Part shown: positions 1 through 12,490 of the stretch, one piece after another
How positions within the stretch are numbered: position 1 is the first letter of the stretch
Layout of the letters: each line of letters begins with the position of its first letter
Translations under genes and position numbers: made by a program
The notes under the pieces: generated by a model
What the model was told of the DNA's origin: nothing
Databases searched by the model: none
The model's input: only the letters and a program-made list of their open reading frames with translations
Origin: Catonia carolina
Taxonomy: Eukaryota > Arthropoda > Insecta > Hemiptera > Achilidae
Length of the DNA stretch: 64,000 nucleotides
Direction of reading: 5' to 3'
NCBI GenBank assembly: GCA_035578175.1
Contig: JAQMRL010000001.1
Span: 236,297,038 to 236,361,037, forward strand

Positions 1-2143
1 GAGAGATTACCTTTTGGTTTGTCGACTGGCGCACAAGTTTTAACACGTCTTATGAATACAATATTCAAAAACATTAAATATAAATTTGTATTTAATTACA
101 TGGATGATATATTAATATATTCCAAAAGTTTTCCAGAACATTTGAAACACATTAAAATAGTATTGTCAATTCTGCGGAAAGCTGGCATTACAGTTAATCC
201 TGATAAGGTAACATTTGCCGTAAATGAAATACCGTTTCTTGGACACACATTATCGTACAAAGGGGTCTCTATAGACTCAACTAGGACACAAAAAATATTG
301 GAGTACCCGACACCTACGTCAGTGAAACAAGTACATCGATACTGTGGTATGATTAACTATTTTTCTAAATTTATCAAAAATTATGCTGATAGAATCGAAC
401 CCCTGAATAAACTGCGTCGTAAAAATACTCAGTTTGTCTGGGGGAGGCTCACAAAGAAACGCGTTTGAAGATCTTAAAGAAGCAATTGCTAATCCCCCGG
501 TACTATCCATACCTGACTTTTCTAAACAATTTATTTTACAAACAGATGCGTCAGATACAGGTCTAGGAGCTGTCTTACTACAAGAACAAGAAGGTTCTAG
601 ACGACCCATAGCATATGCTTCCAAGACATTGACAGAAACAGAAAGGAAATTTTCTGCATATGAACGCGAATGTCTTGCGGTCGTTTTTGCAACAGATCAT
701 TTCAGGACCTATTTAGCACATCGTGAATTTCTTTTAGAAACCGATAATCAAGCCTTAGCCTGGCTTCTTTCCAGACCAAAACAGTTGGGTAGATTGGCTA
801 GATGGTTACTTCGGTTATCTGTTTTTAAATTTAAAATTAAGCACATCCGTGGTTCGGATAATAATGTGGCTGACGCATTATCGAGGATGTACGATTTAAA
901 TAATGAAGATATCTCAAAAGATATATCTTATATTAATACTTTATTATCACAGTTCCCCCTATCTTTTACAGACGTAAGACAACATCAGGAACAGGATACC
1001 TTTATCCTTCAACAAAAACAACAAATGGATAATAAATTTTGTTTATCCAAAGGAGTCCTATGTCTAAAAGATAAAAACAATAATCCGACCAAAATCGTTC
1101 TCCCCAATTCCTTAAAAGATTTAGTATTTAAATATTTTCATTATTCGGAAATCGGTGGACATTTAGGTGTCGCTAAAACTATACACAAAATTACACGGTA
1201 TTTTTATTGGCCGGCTGTATATCAAGAAATTCCTTTAAAAGTGAATGCTTGTACAACCTGCCAACGCAGCAAACCTGGAATGAATTATAAATGGGGAAAT
1301 CTCAGTTCCAGAGTTCCAACAACACCATTTGATACACTGTTTATAGATACGGTAGGCAGCCTACCAAAAACCAACCAAGGGTACAAATATATTCTAGTGG
1401 TGGTAGACAGTTTTTCAAAATTTACATGGTTAGCTCCATTAAAAAACACTAATACATCCTCCATTATAGAGGAATTAAAACGTATTTTTCAAAATTACTC
1501 CATCCCGAGGTTAATCGTCACAGATAATGCCAAAAATTTTAATTCAATAATTTTTAAAAACTTTTGTTTCAATCTAGGCATAAAACGAACCACTCTCTCC
1601 CCTTACCATCCACAACCATCTCACGCCGAACGATTAAACCGAAATCTTCGGTCTATTCTTATTGCATACCATGCAACTACTCAAACAACCTGGGATAAAT
1701 CTCTATTTTGGTTTCAATTAGCCTTCAATATGGCTCAACATAACGCGCATGGGGAATGTCCATTTGACATATTACATAATTTTCCAGCTCAAACACCGTT
1801 GGATAGGGCATGGAATATCCAAGATATCCTTCATAGAAATCCTGTACGTTCAAGTAACATGATGTGTGACATTAGAAGAAAACTAATTAAATCTCATCAT
1901 GATATGGCACGCCGATATAATGCTATGCGCCACCCCAATCCGTTTTCGGTGGGAGATAAAGTTTTGCTTAAAACTCACCCCGTAAGTTCGAAACGGAAAA
2001 ATATTTGTGCAAAAATGGCATACCGATGGTCTGAACCATTTTATATCATCGGCTTCTCCACTCCAGTTACAGCCTTACTCCGTAAGACCGTTGGGGGAGA
2101 AATAACCAAAGAACACATTTCTAACCTTAAAAAGGTTACATAA
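1..2143 (+). pseudogene. Ty3/gypsy retrotransposon pol, truncated and frameshifted
   Basis: Polyprotein of an LTR retrotransposon, cut off by the window start. It is open from base 1 with the reverse transcriptase signature YMDD at 97-108 and a downstream FLGH motif. A one-base shift lies in the G run near 439-444, after which a second frame runs to 2143. That second part (569 residues from 434) holds RNase H with TDAS (Asp near residue 38) and ETDNQ. An integrase follows, with an HHCC zinc finger (His 236 and 243, Cys 273 and 276) and catalytic residues in FIDT, VTDN and HAER (about 305, 364 and 399). Order RT, RNase H, integrase is that of Ty3/gypsy, not copia. No gag, protease or envelope is visible. 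With the frameshift it cannot make a full Pol, so it is a relic, though the rest is well kept and the insertion may be fairly young. Confidence 0.93.
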
Positions 2144-2929
2144 TTTGCTAAAAATAATACTTTTTAGGTGATGTCTGTCGCGATACTCGAGCTTGAGATG
2201 ATTGTAATTAAAAAAAAAAAAAAAAAAAATGCTGTTTGCATGCTGTATGAATGTATTATTGAAAGGGGCCCCGAATGAACGAATTTTACCGTCTCAGGCC
2301 GACAACTGCTATGTACTCACCTTCTTTTTTAACATTTAAGCACCCACCCCTTTTTTGCTTATCCATACTTTTTGCTTATGCATACTCCCCCGGGGGGGGG
2401 GGGAAGATTGTAATAGGAGACACTTATACACACAAACAATAACGCATACGTATACAAACAAACAATTGTAAACATGCAAACTTACACACAACTAAAAATA
2501 CACACGTAAACACACACGTACACACACACACATTCACACACTCAATATAAACAACAGATGATTTGCCACCTTCAGATGTGAGCAACGAGAATAATAATAA
2601 AAAAAAAACTTTACAAGGAAAATAAAAAGAACATATTATTTTATGAAATAAAATGGATTGTTAATTCATTCTATTTTAAAACTTTTAAGGAATGAGATGC
2701 GATTTACAGTTTTTTAAAATAGAAACAGTTTGCGAATTTTAAAAAATATTATTGAGAAATAATAAACAATTTTAGAAGATTTGGTGGAGCAGATTTTCAA
2801 GGATTTTTAACACATTTTAAAAGATTTTAAAGATTTTAATACTTTTAAGAATTTTATAATATTTATCAAGAAATTTTAATAAAGAACCTTGAATTTTAAA
2901 GAGATTAAAATAATTTGAAAATTTTATTT
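2144..2929 (+). other. Gypsy 3' region, possible LTR start and AT-rich filler
   Basis: No gene is seen. A run of 12 G followed by AAGA (2392-2407) looks like a polypurine tract, and the TG at 2409 could be the first base pair of a 3' LTR. The matching 5' LTR is outside the window, so this cannot be proved. Further on are CA-rich simple sequence (about 2420-2545) and A/T-rich sequence with repeated TTTTAA-type words. Confidence 0.35.
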
Positions 2930-3147
2930 ACGAACCTCTGGGACAATACTATACAGTGGTTACCGGTGTACTTTGATGGTTGGGGTTCAATTTACCATAC
3001 TCTTTTATGAATGGTCGGCCTGAGTCTGTTTAAGATTACACCTCATTTACACGTCAAACACATTATCCTCATCTCATTGGGTAATGGGGTTGCTTATTGT
3101 TTTAAATTGAACAGATTTCAACGTACACACATTAGACATTAAAAAAA
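2930..3147 (+). mobile_element. SINE family A, 5'-truncated tail
   Basis: The body (ACAGTGGTTACCGGTGTACT onward, then ATGGTTGGGGTTCAATT and CATCCTCATCTCATTGG-like words) matches the body of the fuller copy at 15,968-16,290 and the copy at 55,187-55,530. The tRNA-like head is missing here. It ends in an A run near 3140. Confidence 0.75.
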
Positions 3148-6100
3148 AATTCGGTACCTTAACTACTTCTATGGTAATATAATGTTCCAATACATTTGGT
3201 GGTAATTATCGTATTAATACGATACAATTTACTAGATGTATTTAACATTTTACACTACAGGTTATCTTTTAAGAGTTTGGATTACAGACTTTTGGATTAT
3301 CAAGTTAATTATCTACTTATTTATTATCTACTCTGGAAGCGACCTGAGTTTTCTAATAATAACAATATTTTTAATTTATATACATCATTATCAGTCATTC
3401 ACTCTGATCTCGTCTAATCAATTTTGTTAATAGAGTCCTGTTCGCTAATGAAATAGGTTACACTGTTAAAAATTATGAAATATATTTTATACAAAAAGCG
3501 TTAATGGGTTTTGAGGTCGTTGACTCACATTGTGAGAAAAATATGGTGGAAGAGATACGAGTAGATAGGGAAACAACAAGTGCAGCTGAGTACATCATTG
3601 CCCAACCATAACAAAAATATTCAAGATTCAGCCCTGTTTCAGGCTTACCAGACTGAACAGTAAGACATTTTGTAAGCGTAAGATGTAAAACTCATGTTAA
3701 TGATTCGTTTAATAATATTTCATTATTATTTATGTATACGGTTTTATAACGCTCCCATTTCATTTAATACATTGTTACTTCGTATCTTTAAAGACAGTAA
3801 TGATCAATTCTTACTATAAAATTTCATATTTTTATTTATATTTTTGTTTTCTAAGATAGTGGCAATACTTTTTTGGTAGATTATACGTACTATATTCCTT
3901 ACACTGATAGACCTTTTTTTGTTACCTTGAGTTTCAATTCTTTATTTATTTTTGTACTCTCCTGAGCTCTACACAAAGAGTGCAAAAGGATTGCTGGAGC
4001 AAACTTTTATTCATACGGATTTAACTAATCGTTCTCGTTTTATGAAGCCTTGACACCAATTTTTTCGAAGGATGTGTGAATGTCTTATTTTTTTGGAGCT
4101 AAAACTTGCTGATCGATTGGGTTGTAATCTTAAAACCAAGGTCTTGTCAACTGAACCCCAAGAGGGTTTTGAGAATAAACTATGTGACCCCAAAATTATG
4201 GATTTTTTTTCTTTTACTTCAGATTCCTTCTCCTTTAAAAATGTTGGCAATCATTGTGGCAACCATGACTTTAGATGTTGCAGCTATAAACAAATCAGTG
4301 AACCCGCATCTGAACAATGTTCTCAAGCTTTTCAGTTAGGTTATGCGTCTTCTACCCCGAACTCTTTTACTGATAACTTCCCTTAAATTATTACATGGAG
4401 TAAGTTATACTTCTCTCTTCTATTCAACGATAGTTAAGTATTGCAACTTCCGTATTTTTATGGTCTTCACAACCTCTTTCTCTCTCCCCATTATTGTAAT
4501 AACATTCGTTTGTGACACGATCCACCCAATTCAGTCTCAAATCCTTCTATATTTCCACATTTCGAACCGTCTAATCTGTCGGTAATATTCTACTTTAAGG
4601 TCCAGGCTTCCATCCCTTAAAGCTACGATGCGGAAATATAAAAATTCAATCGTCTTAAAAATGCCGTCAAAGATTTTAATCAAACTTATCTCATTTTACT
4701 TTATTTGCTGGGTTCATTAAAGTAAGAAACTTATTTCTGGGAAAATTCAGCTGAGGTTTTGGTGTTTTAAGCCTGATCGTTTTGCACATTAAGAGAAATA
4801 CAGACGATCAAGGGTGATAGATGTAAATCAGTGATGGAAAATACCGGGAATTGAATCCGGGACCATTGGCGTAGTCGTGTTAATATATTGTTGTCGTTCA
4901 AAAATTGGTTTACTTCAAAATATCAGCATAAGGGAGTATTTTTCGGTGAAAAATTGATCATAACAGACAAAAAATAAAAATACAATATATTCTTAACCAT
5001 TTAATATTAATAATAAATTTGTGTAACTTACAGATATTAACAATGTTAGCCCTGAAGTATAAAATTGTAGTTATTAAACTATTTTTCTATGCATTATTGG
5101 ACACGTGAAAAATATCGTTTGTCTCAAATTGTTGTTTCTTACTCAGATTGTAAAATAAACTTATTTTGAATCATTGATTCATTAATTTATTAATGAGAAG
5201 CCTAGTTTATTTATAACGGTGCGTAATTTTGTTGTTAATACCGTAGGCCCACAAACTGTTATCATCCGTCTTGATAAGTAATTATTTTTTATGAATCACT
5301 TTTAGGTCTGTTTTTTATTTATTTTACACAAGTATTGATTTTTTTATGTATTTTACAGATAATTACATCCACTATAATGCGGTATTTACCGTTGCGTGTG
5401 TAATAGTTATAACCGCTGTGTCAAGCCTAATTATTTTTCAAGTCCCGTAAATTTCGTTGGCGTTTTATCTTGAGTGTATTTTTAGCTTTATTTTTCAATA
5501 TTTTAAGTATTCAATTCATCATAACTGCTAATTTATTGACAGTTTGTTAACTCTGTACGGTTTTTAATATTACCGTACGAAGATTTAATAATTTTCTGAT
5601 TTGTGAAATATGAATATTCTTTATACTCGTACAATTCCAATTAAAGATTTACTTTCGACTTTATTTTTGACCTTGTAGAGTCGTGCCATCTTTAAATCTT
5701 CATAATTCTCTCCTGCCCATCGCTATTATCCTCAGCCCTCTTTTTATCCCTACCACTTTGTCCCAACGCATTAAACAAGGGTAATACAGATGATCTGTCA
5801 GTCAGTGAGTCAGTTGTACTGTGTAACAGAGATCGTTTGTTGAAAATATTCGGCGTTTACTGTGGACATCGTAGGCTATAGCTATTGTTCGTTTACATTC
5901 AATAAGCGGGTTAGATATTATTATTACGGTTAGATATTATTATTCTAACGTACTATTACTGGCTCTGTATAACGCAATACTCCCAACATTTTAAGCAGTT
6001 TTTTGAAAAAGTTTGTATCATTTTTTCATAAAAATGGTTCTTGCTGTAAATTAAACATCGTATGTTAGTTTTTCTTTTAAGTATTTGTGTATTAGTGTGA

Positions 6101-6221
6101 CACTGGTCACCCGCCAATGGATATTACATGGATTATAATCGTTTGTAAGTAATATTTAGGTAAATTGAGTGGAAAAATAATCTTGTAATTAGTTAAGTTT
6201 GTTATTAGTTAATTATAAAAA
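3148..6221. other. Stretch without a recognisable gene
   Basis: No conserved protein, RNA gene or complete element is recognised. A small tRNA-like SINE scrap with a B-box word on the minus strand (around 4845-4880) is the only feature I would name. The ORFs of about 80-104 codons near 4010-4585 overlap on both strands, lack recognisable domains and look like chance. Confidence 0.5.
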
Positions 6222-6344
6222 AGTAGTTCTGTTTCTTATCACATGGTCAGCTAATTAAATGACTGAATCACTTAAAAACAGAAGAGGTAGAGGTATAAGA
6301 GACACTTATCATTATCTCCTCTGAAAGTAATGAATTTCATTATA

Positions 6345-7269
6345 CGAGGTGTGTCTATTAAATAACGAGACTGCCGTTGTAAACATTTTAATTTTATACA
6401 TAATCACTAATTGTCACCTTCAATGTACACTCCTCTATCCCTACAACGCTCCATGCGAATTTTCCATTGTTGGAAACAGTGCTGGAAGTCATCTTCTGCC
6501 AGCTCATTCAGGACACGTGCCGCTCAAAAATATTTGAAATGAAGCTCGCAAACATTTTTGTACTGACACTTTGTACGCGATTCAAATGACCCAAATTTTT
6601 TGAAAACGATAATAACATGTGATGAAACGTGGTTTTTTACGTATGATCCGGAAACGAAGCGCCAATCCATGCTCTGGAAGAGCCGAACTTCACCGAGAGC
6701 CAAAAAAGCTCGAATGAGCAAGCCAAAATTTAAAGTAATGATGATTGTTTATTTTGATATCCATGGGAATGTGTACCTTCACTGGGTTCCTGAAGGTTAA
6801 ACAATTAATCATTATTACTACCTTGAGGTACTTTCTAAACTACGTCAAAGAGTAAGGAAAAACGCCCCGAAATGTGGAAGGACAAATCATGGGTTCTCCA
6901 CCAAGACAATGCGCCAGCTCATTCCGCGTTTTCTGTCAAGAGGTTCCTAGCCAAGTACAGCATCTCAGTGTTAGAACATCCACCTTATTCACCAGATCTT
7001 GCACCATTTGACTTCTACCTGTTCCCTAAGGTAAAATCTGCATTAAAAGGGAGATGATTAGAGTCTGTGGAAGCTGTAAAAGAGAAAGCGGCACGTGTCC
7101 TGAAGGAGCTGACAGAAGATGAATTCCAGCACTGTTTCCAACAATGGAAAATTCGCATGGATCGTTGTAGCGATAGAGGATTGTATATTGAAGGTAACAA
7201 TAAGTGATTATGTATAAAATTAAAATATAAGTTTTTACGTCAGTCTCGTTATTTAATAGCCACACCTCG
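6345..7269 (+). mobile_element. Mariner element with inverted 5' end, copy 1
   Basis: The ends read CGAGGTGTG and CACACCTCG, and the element is flanked by TA on both sides (6343-6344 and 7270-7271), as expected for mariner. The first 175 or so bases are an inverted copy of the last 190 bases, replacing the normal 5' end and transposase N-terminus. The second copy at 57,750-58,677 has the same arrangement, so this is a rearranged subfamily that has moved as such. Confidence 0.9.
6540..7160 (+). pseudogene. Mariner transposase remnant
   Basis: Cut-and-paste transposase with TCDETWFFTYDPETKR (first catalytic Asp), HQDNAPAHS (second) and SPDLAPFDFYLFPK (third). There are 34 residues between the last two Asp, the D,D34D pattern of mariner. 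The N-terminal DNA-binding half is gone. It is further broken by a frameshift before TCDETW, a stop after WVPEG (near 6798), another frameshift, and a stop near 7055. It cannot make enzyme. Confidence 0.92.
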
Positions 7270-7915
7270 TACAACCAGACCCTGTGGTGAATGCAATGAA
7301 GGTGTCTTTTGCAAAATGGAAAATATATACTTTTCAGAGGGCCTGGCATACTGGGAAGCGTAGTTTTCAAGTCAGTGAGGAAGGCAATGGTGAATCACCT
7401 TACCCCTCGTTTTTTATTACTTAGTAAAGCCTCTAGAGGTTCAAACCAGCCTTTCGGCTGAAGACCTAAACAACAGTTAATTTTATAATTAGTTTGTTAT
7501 TTATTATAAGTAATTTAATTGTAATAATCGTTATTTACTTGTAGATTTTAAACACATTATTAATTGTAATTTATAGTTTGTAATAAATACTTGTAATTTT
7601 AAACGACAGCTTTTTAATTGTTTATTTTACCCATATCCCGAAACGGAATTAGCGTATTGTGACTAATTGTCACAATACATAAGACTATAATAATTATGAT
7701 AAACGTTGAAATTTACTTGTATTTAAGCTCTTGTTAAAAGAAACAATTTGAATTGTATTTCAAACAACAGGATATGAAGTGCTTGTCATTAAAGAAAACC
7801 CCTTTGAACAGTTTCATCGAGCTGATGAAAACAATGTATTTTGATATGTTTTCTGTAATTAACCTAGTTTGTGTTTTTTATTACTTAATATCTGTTATAT
7901 AATACTGTATTATTA

Positions 7916-8837
7916 CTTTCTCTTGCCTATATGAATATATAGGAAGGAAAGTATTGTTTTCATGTCGATTTTTCGAAATCGAGTTTTCACCGGATCTATA
8001 CGTTTTCAGACCCCCTGAACCCAAAAAACATGTTTTTAGCGATTGGTCTGTGTGTGTGTGTGTGTGTGTGTATGTGTGTGTGAACAGAATATCTCAAGAA
8101 CGGAACATCGTACGAACTTGAAACTTGAAACTTAAGTTACATACCACTACCGGACCCGACTCGAACATTTTCATCAAAATCGGTCAACCGGAAGTAGTAG
8201 TTTATTCGTATAATTTTTCACTTTTTTGCGATTTTCTCAAAAACTGGTCCTACGATTTTTTTAAAAATCGCTTGATTTACTCTTTATTCTCTACAAGATA
8301 GGGTAGGTGTCATGTTTGCTGAAATTCTGGGTGAGGCTGTTTTCACGTAAAAACAAAGTTTTTTTTAAGATTACGGCTTTAATATGCAATTTAGCGAAAA
8401 AAAAATTTATAATAAAAGTTGTAGAGAATTTAAAAACTTACAACTTTTATTTCAAACATTTTTTTGTATAACGCTTAGTTTAGCAGTAATTAGCAATTTT
8501 CTGTTTTTTTCTCTCACGAAAACGTGAGAAAAATCGATTTTTTTAAGATTTCGGCCTCAGTTTGCGTTTTATAATAAAAGTGTATATAACCAAATTTATA
8601 GAAAATTAAAAGATCTACAACTTTTATTTAAAACATTTTTCTCTACAGAGCTTAGTTTAGCGTGAAAGAGTGATTTTCCGTATTTTTAAGCCAAACTGAG
8701 GTTGATTTTCATTTTGCGTCTTTCACTCATGGTTAAAATTAGGTTATGTTTATTGAGGTTAGTTTTTTGTTTATTTCTAATGTTTCATTACTAATATTAG
8801 GTTTATTGTTAATTATTTATATTGGCAAGAGAAAGTT
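7916..8837 (+). mobile_element. CTTTCTCTTGCC family, full-length-like copy
   Basis: It begins CTTTCTCTTGCCTATATGAA and closes with the inverse word GGCAAGAGAAAG, followed by a small GTGTGAG-loop-palindrome. Between them lie a TCGATTTTTCGAAATCGA palindrome, a TG microsatellite (about 8050-8082) and a body shared with at least nine other places in the window. No protein is encoded. The class is unknown; it could be a non-autonomous DNA element or Helitron-like. Confidence 0.7.
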
Positions 8838-8963
8838 GTGTGAGTGTTTTACACCAGATTTTTTTTTATCTTGATTTGCTTTGTGTAGATTCATTACTGT
8901 TCTTATTGAATTTTTATTCATGTTTAATTGTTTTGTAATATGAAGTTTTTAATTAAATTTTGT

Positions 8964-9018
8964 TTTGTTTAACAGGTAAGTTGGCGTTGATATTATGGCA
9001 AATGGTCGATTTGTAAGT
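8964..9018 (+). other. Acceptor immediately followed by donor (CAG/GTAAGT)
   Basis: The sequence TTTGTTTAACAG is followed at once by GTAAGTTGG, then a short stretch with an ATG, then another donor, TTTGTAAGTAG. A similar arrangement occurs near 39,700-39,775. An acceptor fused to a donor is the form of a recursive (ratcheting) splice site in long insect introns, but no plus-strand gene is established here. Confidence 0.2.
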
Positions 9019-9229
9019 AGATGTTATTTTTATATAATGCGTATAATATTTCTGTAATAATTCAGATGAAATTCCGAGAGGTATTATGTGTTTGGCTTTT
9101 TCATTGTGTTCTAGGTTTGTAGTTATTTCTTACAGGTTAAATGGTTTTCTAAGTCTTGAGATGCGACAAAAATATTACTTTTAACCGAAATTAATAATTT
9201 AAAATAAACTCTTTTAACTTTTAACTCTT

Positions 9230-9600
9230 TTTTTAAATACTTTTAAGGCTTCATTTTCAAGTTCACAGTTTGGTAAGCTCTTTTTCTGCTTTTAATCTTC
9301 TTGCAGCACTTTTGCAGTTCTTTCGCTTCTCTCTTGTTCCGCCAATATTTCTTCAAGGCTTCTGATCTTCTGAGCCTTTGTGCTTCGGAAAATAGTGATT
9401 TTCTTGCCACTATCGCTTTCTGTTGGAATCTGGTTATTGGGTATTTGATTTTGTGATAGTTTCCTGATCTACGAGTAGATCAGGAAACTATCTCGTAGTT
9501 TGTAAATCATTTATTGTGGTATTGAGTTCTTTCATGTCCTTCTGGATCTCATTGATCCATTTTTTGGTGTATGTACTTTGTTCCAGAAAAAAATCTCGTG
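9230..9600 (-). pseudogene. LINE ORF2 C-terminal fragment
   Basis: Read on the minus strand it gives KKWINEIQKDMKELN, then after a break a Lys/Arg-rich part containing KKYWRNKREAKEL. This resembles the basic C-terminal tail of insect non-LTR retrotransposon proteins. Stops and an inserted palindrome at 9455-9492 break it. Confidence 0.5.
9455..9492. repeat. Perfect 18-bp palindrome with 2-nt loop
   Basis: The arm GATAGTTTCCTGATCTAC (9455-9472) is followed by GA and then its exact reverse complement (9475-9492). It lies within the LINE fragment, where one arm fits the neighbouring sequence and the other looks like a local inverted copy. Confidence 0.9.
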
Positions 9601-9602
9601 TG

Positions 9603-10025
9603 AAACATTCACACAACTTTCTCTTGCCAATGCAAATAATTTAAACAATATAACCTAACATTAGTAATAAAACATTAGAAATAAACAAAAAACTAACCTC
9701 AAAAAAACATAACCTTATTTTAATCATGAGTGAAAGACGCAAAATGAAAATCGACCTCAGTTTGGCTTAAAATACGGAAAATCACTCTTTCACGATAAAC
9801 TAGGCTCTAAAGAGAAAAATGCTCTAAATAAAATTTGTAGATCTTGTAATTTCTTATAAATTTGATTGTATACACTTTTGTCGTTAAATGCATATTAAGG
9901 CCAAAATCTTTAAAAAATCGATTTTTCTCACGTTTTCGTGAGAAAAAAACAGAAAATCGCTAATTACCGCTAAACTAAGCGTTATACAAAAAAAATGTTT
10001 GAAATAAAAGTTGTAGAATTTTAAA
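9603..10025 (-). mobile_element. CTTTCTCTTGCC family, partial inverted copy
   Basis: It starts with the family right end in reverse (CACACAACTTTCTCTTGCC) and runs through about 420 bases of the body in reverse orientation, ending at the AAATAAAAGTTGTAGAATTT region. With the plus-oriented copy at 7916 it forms a large imperfect inverted pair. Confidence 0.7.
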
Positions 10026-10270
10026 TTCTGTTAAGCTTGTGTAACTTGTAAACGAAAGTGTATTTAGCATTTGAATATATGAAGATGTAGTAATTATTTT
10101 TAATTAAGCTTGTGTAACAGGTATAGAAAAGTGTAAAACTTTTGCTTTTTATGTTCTTGGTACTTAAAGTGTTTCAAAAATAACTGCAATACGGTTTTAA
10201 AAATGTGATGTGCTTCATTGTATTCAGTACTTTGGCTCTGTTTTCAGATGTAACAAAACTTACACTTTTT

Positions 10271-11205
10271 ACTTTCTCTTGCCTATATGAATATATAGGA
10301 AGGAAAGTAGGTATTGTTTTCATGTCGATTTTTCGAAATCGAGTTTTCACCGGATCTTCACGTTTTCAGACCCCCTTAACCCAAAAAAATAGTTTTTTTA
10401 GCGATTCTCTGTGTTGTCTGTATATGTGTGTGAACAGAATATCTCAAGAACGGAATATCGTACGAACTTGAAACTTAAAACTTATGTTAAGTACCACTAG
10501 AGGACCCGACACGATCAAAAATTGGTTTACCATCAAAATCGGTCAACCGGAAGTAGTTTATTCGTGTAATTTTTCATTTTTTTGCGATTTTCTTAAAAAC
10601 GGCTCCTACGATTTTTTTGAAAATCGCCCCATTTACTACATTTTGTATGCTCTACAAGATAGGGTGGGCGCCATGTCTGCTAAAATTCTGGGTAAGGCTG
10701 TTCTCTGTAAGGGTTCTCGTAAAAAATTGTTTTTTTTAAGATTGCGGCTTTAATATGCACTTAAGCGCAAAAATGTCTCTAGTAAAAGTTGTAGAAAATT
10801 AAAAATCCCACAACTTTTATTTCAAACATTTTTTTGTCTAACGCTTAGTTTATCGGTAATAAGTGATTTTCTGTTTTTTTTCTCACGAAATTGTGTAAAA
10901 AATCGGTTTTTCTAAGATTTCAGCCTTATTATGCATTTTACGACAAAAAAGTTTATATTCAAATTTATAGGAAATTAAAAGATCTACAACTCCTATTTAA
11001 AGCATTTTTCTCTACAGAGCCTAGTTTAGCGTTTAAGTGTGATTTTCTGTATTTTTAAGCCCAACTGAGGTTAATTTTCATTTTGCGGCTTTCACTCATG
11101 ATTAAAATACGATAATGTTTTTTGAAGTTGGTTTTTTTGTTTATTTCTAATGTTTTATTACTAATGTTAGGTTATATTGTTAATTATTTGCATTGGCAAG
11201 AGAAA
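10271..11205 (+). mobile_element. CTTTCTCTTGCC family, full-length-like copy
   Basis: Same ends and body as the copy at 7916-8837, including the TCGATTTTTCGAAATCGA palindrome, ATATCTCAAGAACGG and CATCAAAATCGGTCAACCGG. It closes with TTGGCAAGAGAAAG near 11,190. The small ORFs inside are not conserved between copies. Confidence 0.7.
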
Positions 11206-12225
11206 GTTGTTTGTTTCTCACCAGATTTTTTTTGATTAAGTTTGTGTAACTGGTATTCAAAAGTATGAAACTTGTGCTTTTAATGTTTTTGGTACTTAAA
11301 GTGTTTCAAAAATAACTACGAAATATGATGTGCTTCGTTGTATTCAGTACTTACACTTTTTGCTTTAAATTTACAAAATTAACTGCACTATAAGCAAGAA
11401 ATAAATAATGATTTCTCTGTTTGCCTAATGTTGCCCAATCTAATGCTCTGACAAAATTCACCTAGATTAACTCAGTTAATTGTTTGAATGTACTATACTG
11501 ATGTTGAAACTAAAATTCCCTTCCTCGGTTTCCCTAATGTGGGATCTAACTAAATCAGGATTAACCCCGCAAATTGTTACACGTACCATTCGAAATTACT
11601 AGTATGTTCGAAGTTACTGCTCACAACAACTGAAATATAATTTTTGACGGATGAAGGAGAACGATCGCTTGTACGTTGAACCCAATTTAAATAAATGGAC
11701 GGCCTGATTTTCTCGCCAGTTTTCAAGCAATGTATTTTAATTTTTTTGTTAACTGCGTGTAGGAAAATCCAGAAAGGATTATATGACATGTCAAGATAAA
11801 CCTGATAAACCTAAATTTTAACACTATTAAAAATTAATTACTTACAAATTCATTTTATTACCATTACTTTACTTAGATTAGTGTTTCATCTTAGATTAGC
11901 GTTTTCTAAGAAGTTTATAAATATTGTTCTACCAAAAACAGTTTAGAAAGGAATTCGTGTGCACTGTCAAATGTTTCATCTATCAAGTATTTTTAACTTT
12001 TACAGTGCCTGGAGAATATTGTGAATTACTACTGAAAAATGTCAGGTATTTTCCAAGTACTACTTAAAGTGCCACCCTATTTATGTGCGTTTTTTAGCAT
12101 TTTGTATATCCATAACCTGGCTATTTTTTAAGATATTTTGTTTTGTTCAAATTTAATTGATCTTATATTGCATTTAACTTATAACATATTTCTTTCAATT
12201 TAAAAAAAAGACTGGTTTGAAATAC

Positions 12226-12416
12226 TCACACAACTTTCTCTTGCCAATGCAAATGATGAACAATATAGCCTAACATTAATATTAAAACATTTGGAATAAA
12301 CAAAAAACTAACCTAATTTTATTCATGAGTGAAAGACGCAAAATAAAAATCAACCTCAGTTTGGCTTAAAAATACGGAAAATCACTCTTTCACGCTAAAC
12401 TAAACTCTGTAGAGTC
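12226..12416 (-). mobile_element. CTTTCTCTTGCC family, partial inverted copy
   Basis: It begins with CTCACACAACTTTCTCTTGCC in reverse orientation and covers only the terminal 190 bases of the family (GAGTGAAAGACGCAAAAT, AATCACTCTTTCACGCTAAAC). It stops where a LINE-like fragment begins. Confidence 0.65.
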
Positions 12417-12419
12417 TAA

Positions 12420-12490
12420 ACTAAAGGGAAACGAGACTTGGGAAGACCTAAAATGAGATGGATGCCTGAACAGGCCATTGAGCCTAATCC
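12420..12490 (+). pseudogene. LINE C-terminal scrap (GRPKMRW motif)
   Basis: The plus strand gives GKRDLGRPKMRWMPEQAIE. GRPxxRW followed by a short helix is a hallmark near the C-terminus of many insect non-LTR retrotransposon proteins. It is too short to assign to a clade. Confidence 0.4.

Larger units (their letters stand above)
6222..7475 (+). mobile_element. Retroposon family R, copy 1, split by mariner
   Basis: A member of a roughly 390-bp dispersed family with six copies in the window. It is recognised by GAAGAGGTAGAGGT, CCAGACCCTGTGGTGAATG and a 3' end CTTTCGGCTGA-GACCTAAACAACA. The mariner at 6345-7269 interrupts it exactly at the TA of CATTATACAG, the word seen uninterrupted near 50,510. 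The 5' end of this copy is missing. Confidence 0.8.

Noticed and set aside
3903..3968. A 66-nt open phase-2 interval with GTAAGG donor and pyrimidine-rich acceptor
   Set aside because: Fits the phase, but the peptide is Lys-rich and unlike the chain, it is 31 kb from the nearest exon and nothing connects them. Chance is likely at this AT content.
4011..4386. Overlapping ORFs of 79-104 codons
   Set aside because: They occur in several frames on both strands over the same DNA and show no motif, splice support or conservation within the window.
8050..8082. CRISPR-like or regulatory tandem repeat
   Set aside because: Simple TG microsatellite within a mobile element; there are no spacers, and nothing in the window suggests a prokaryote.
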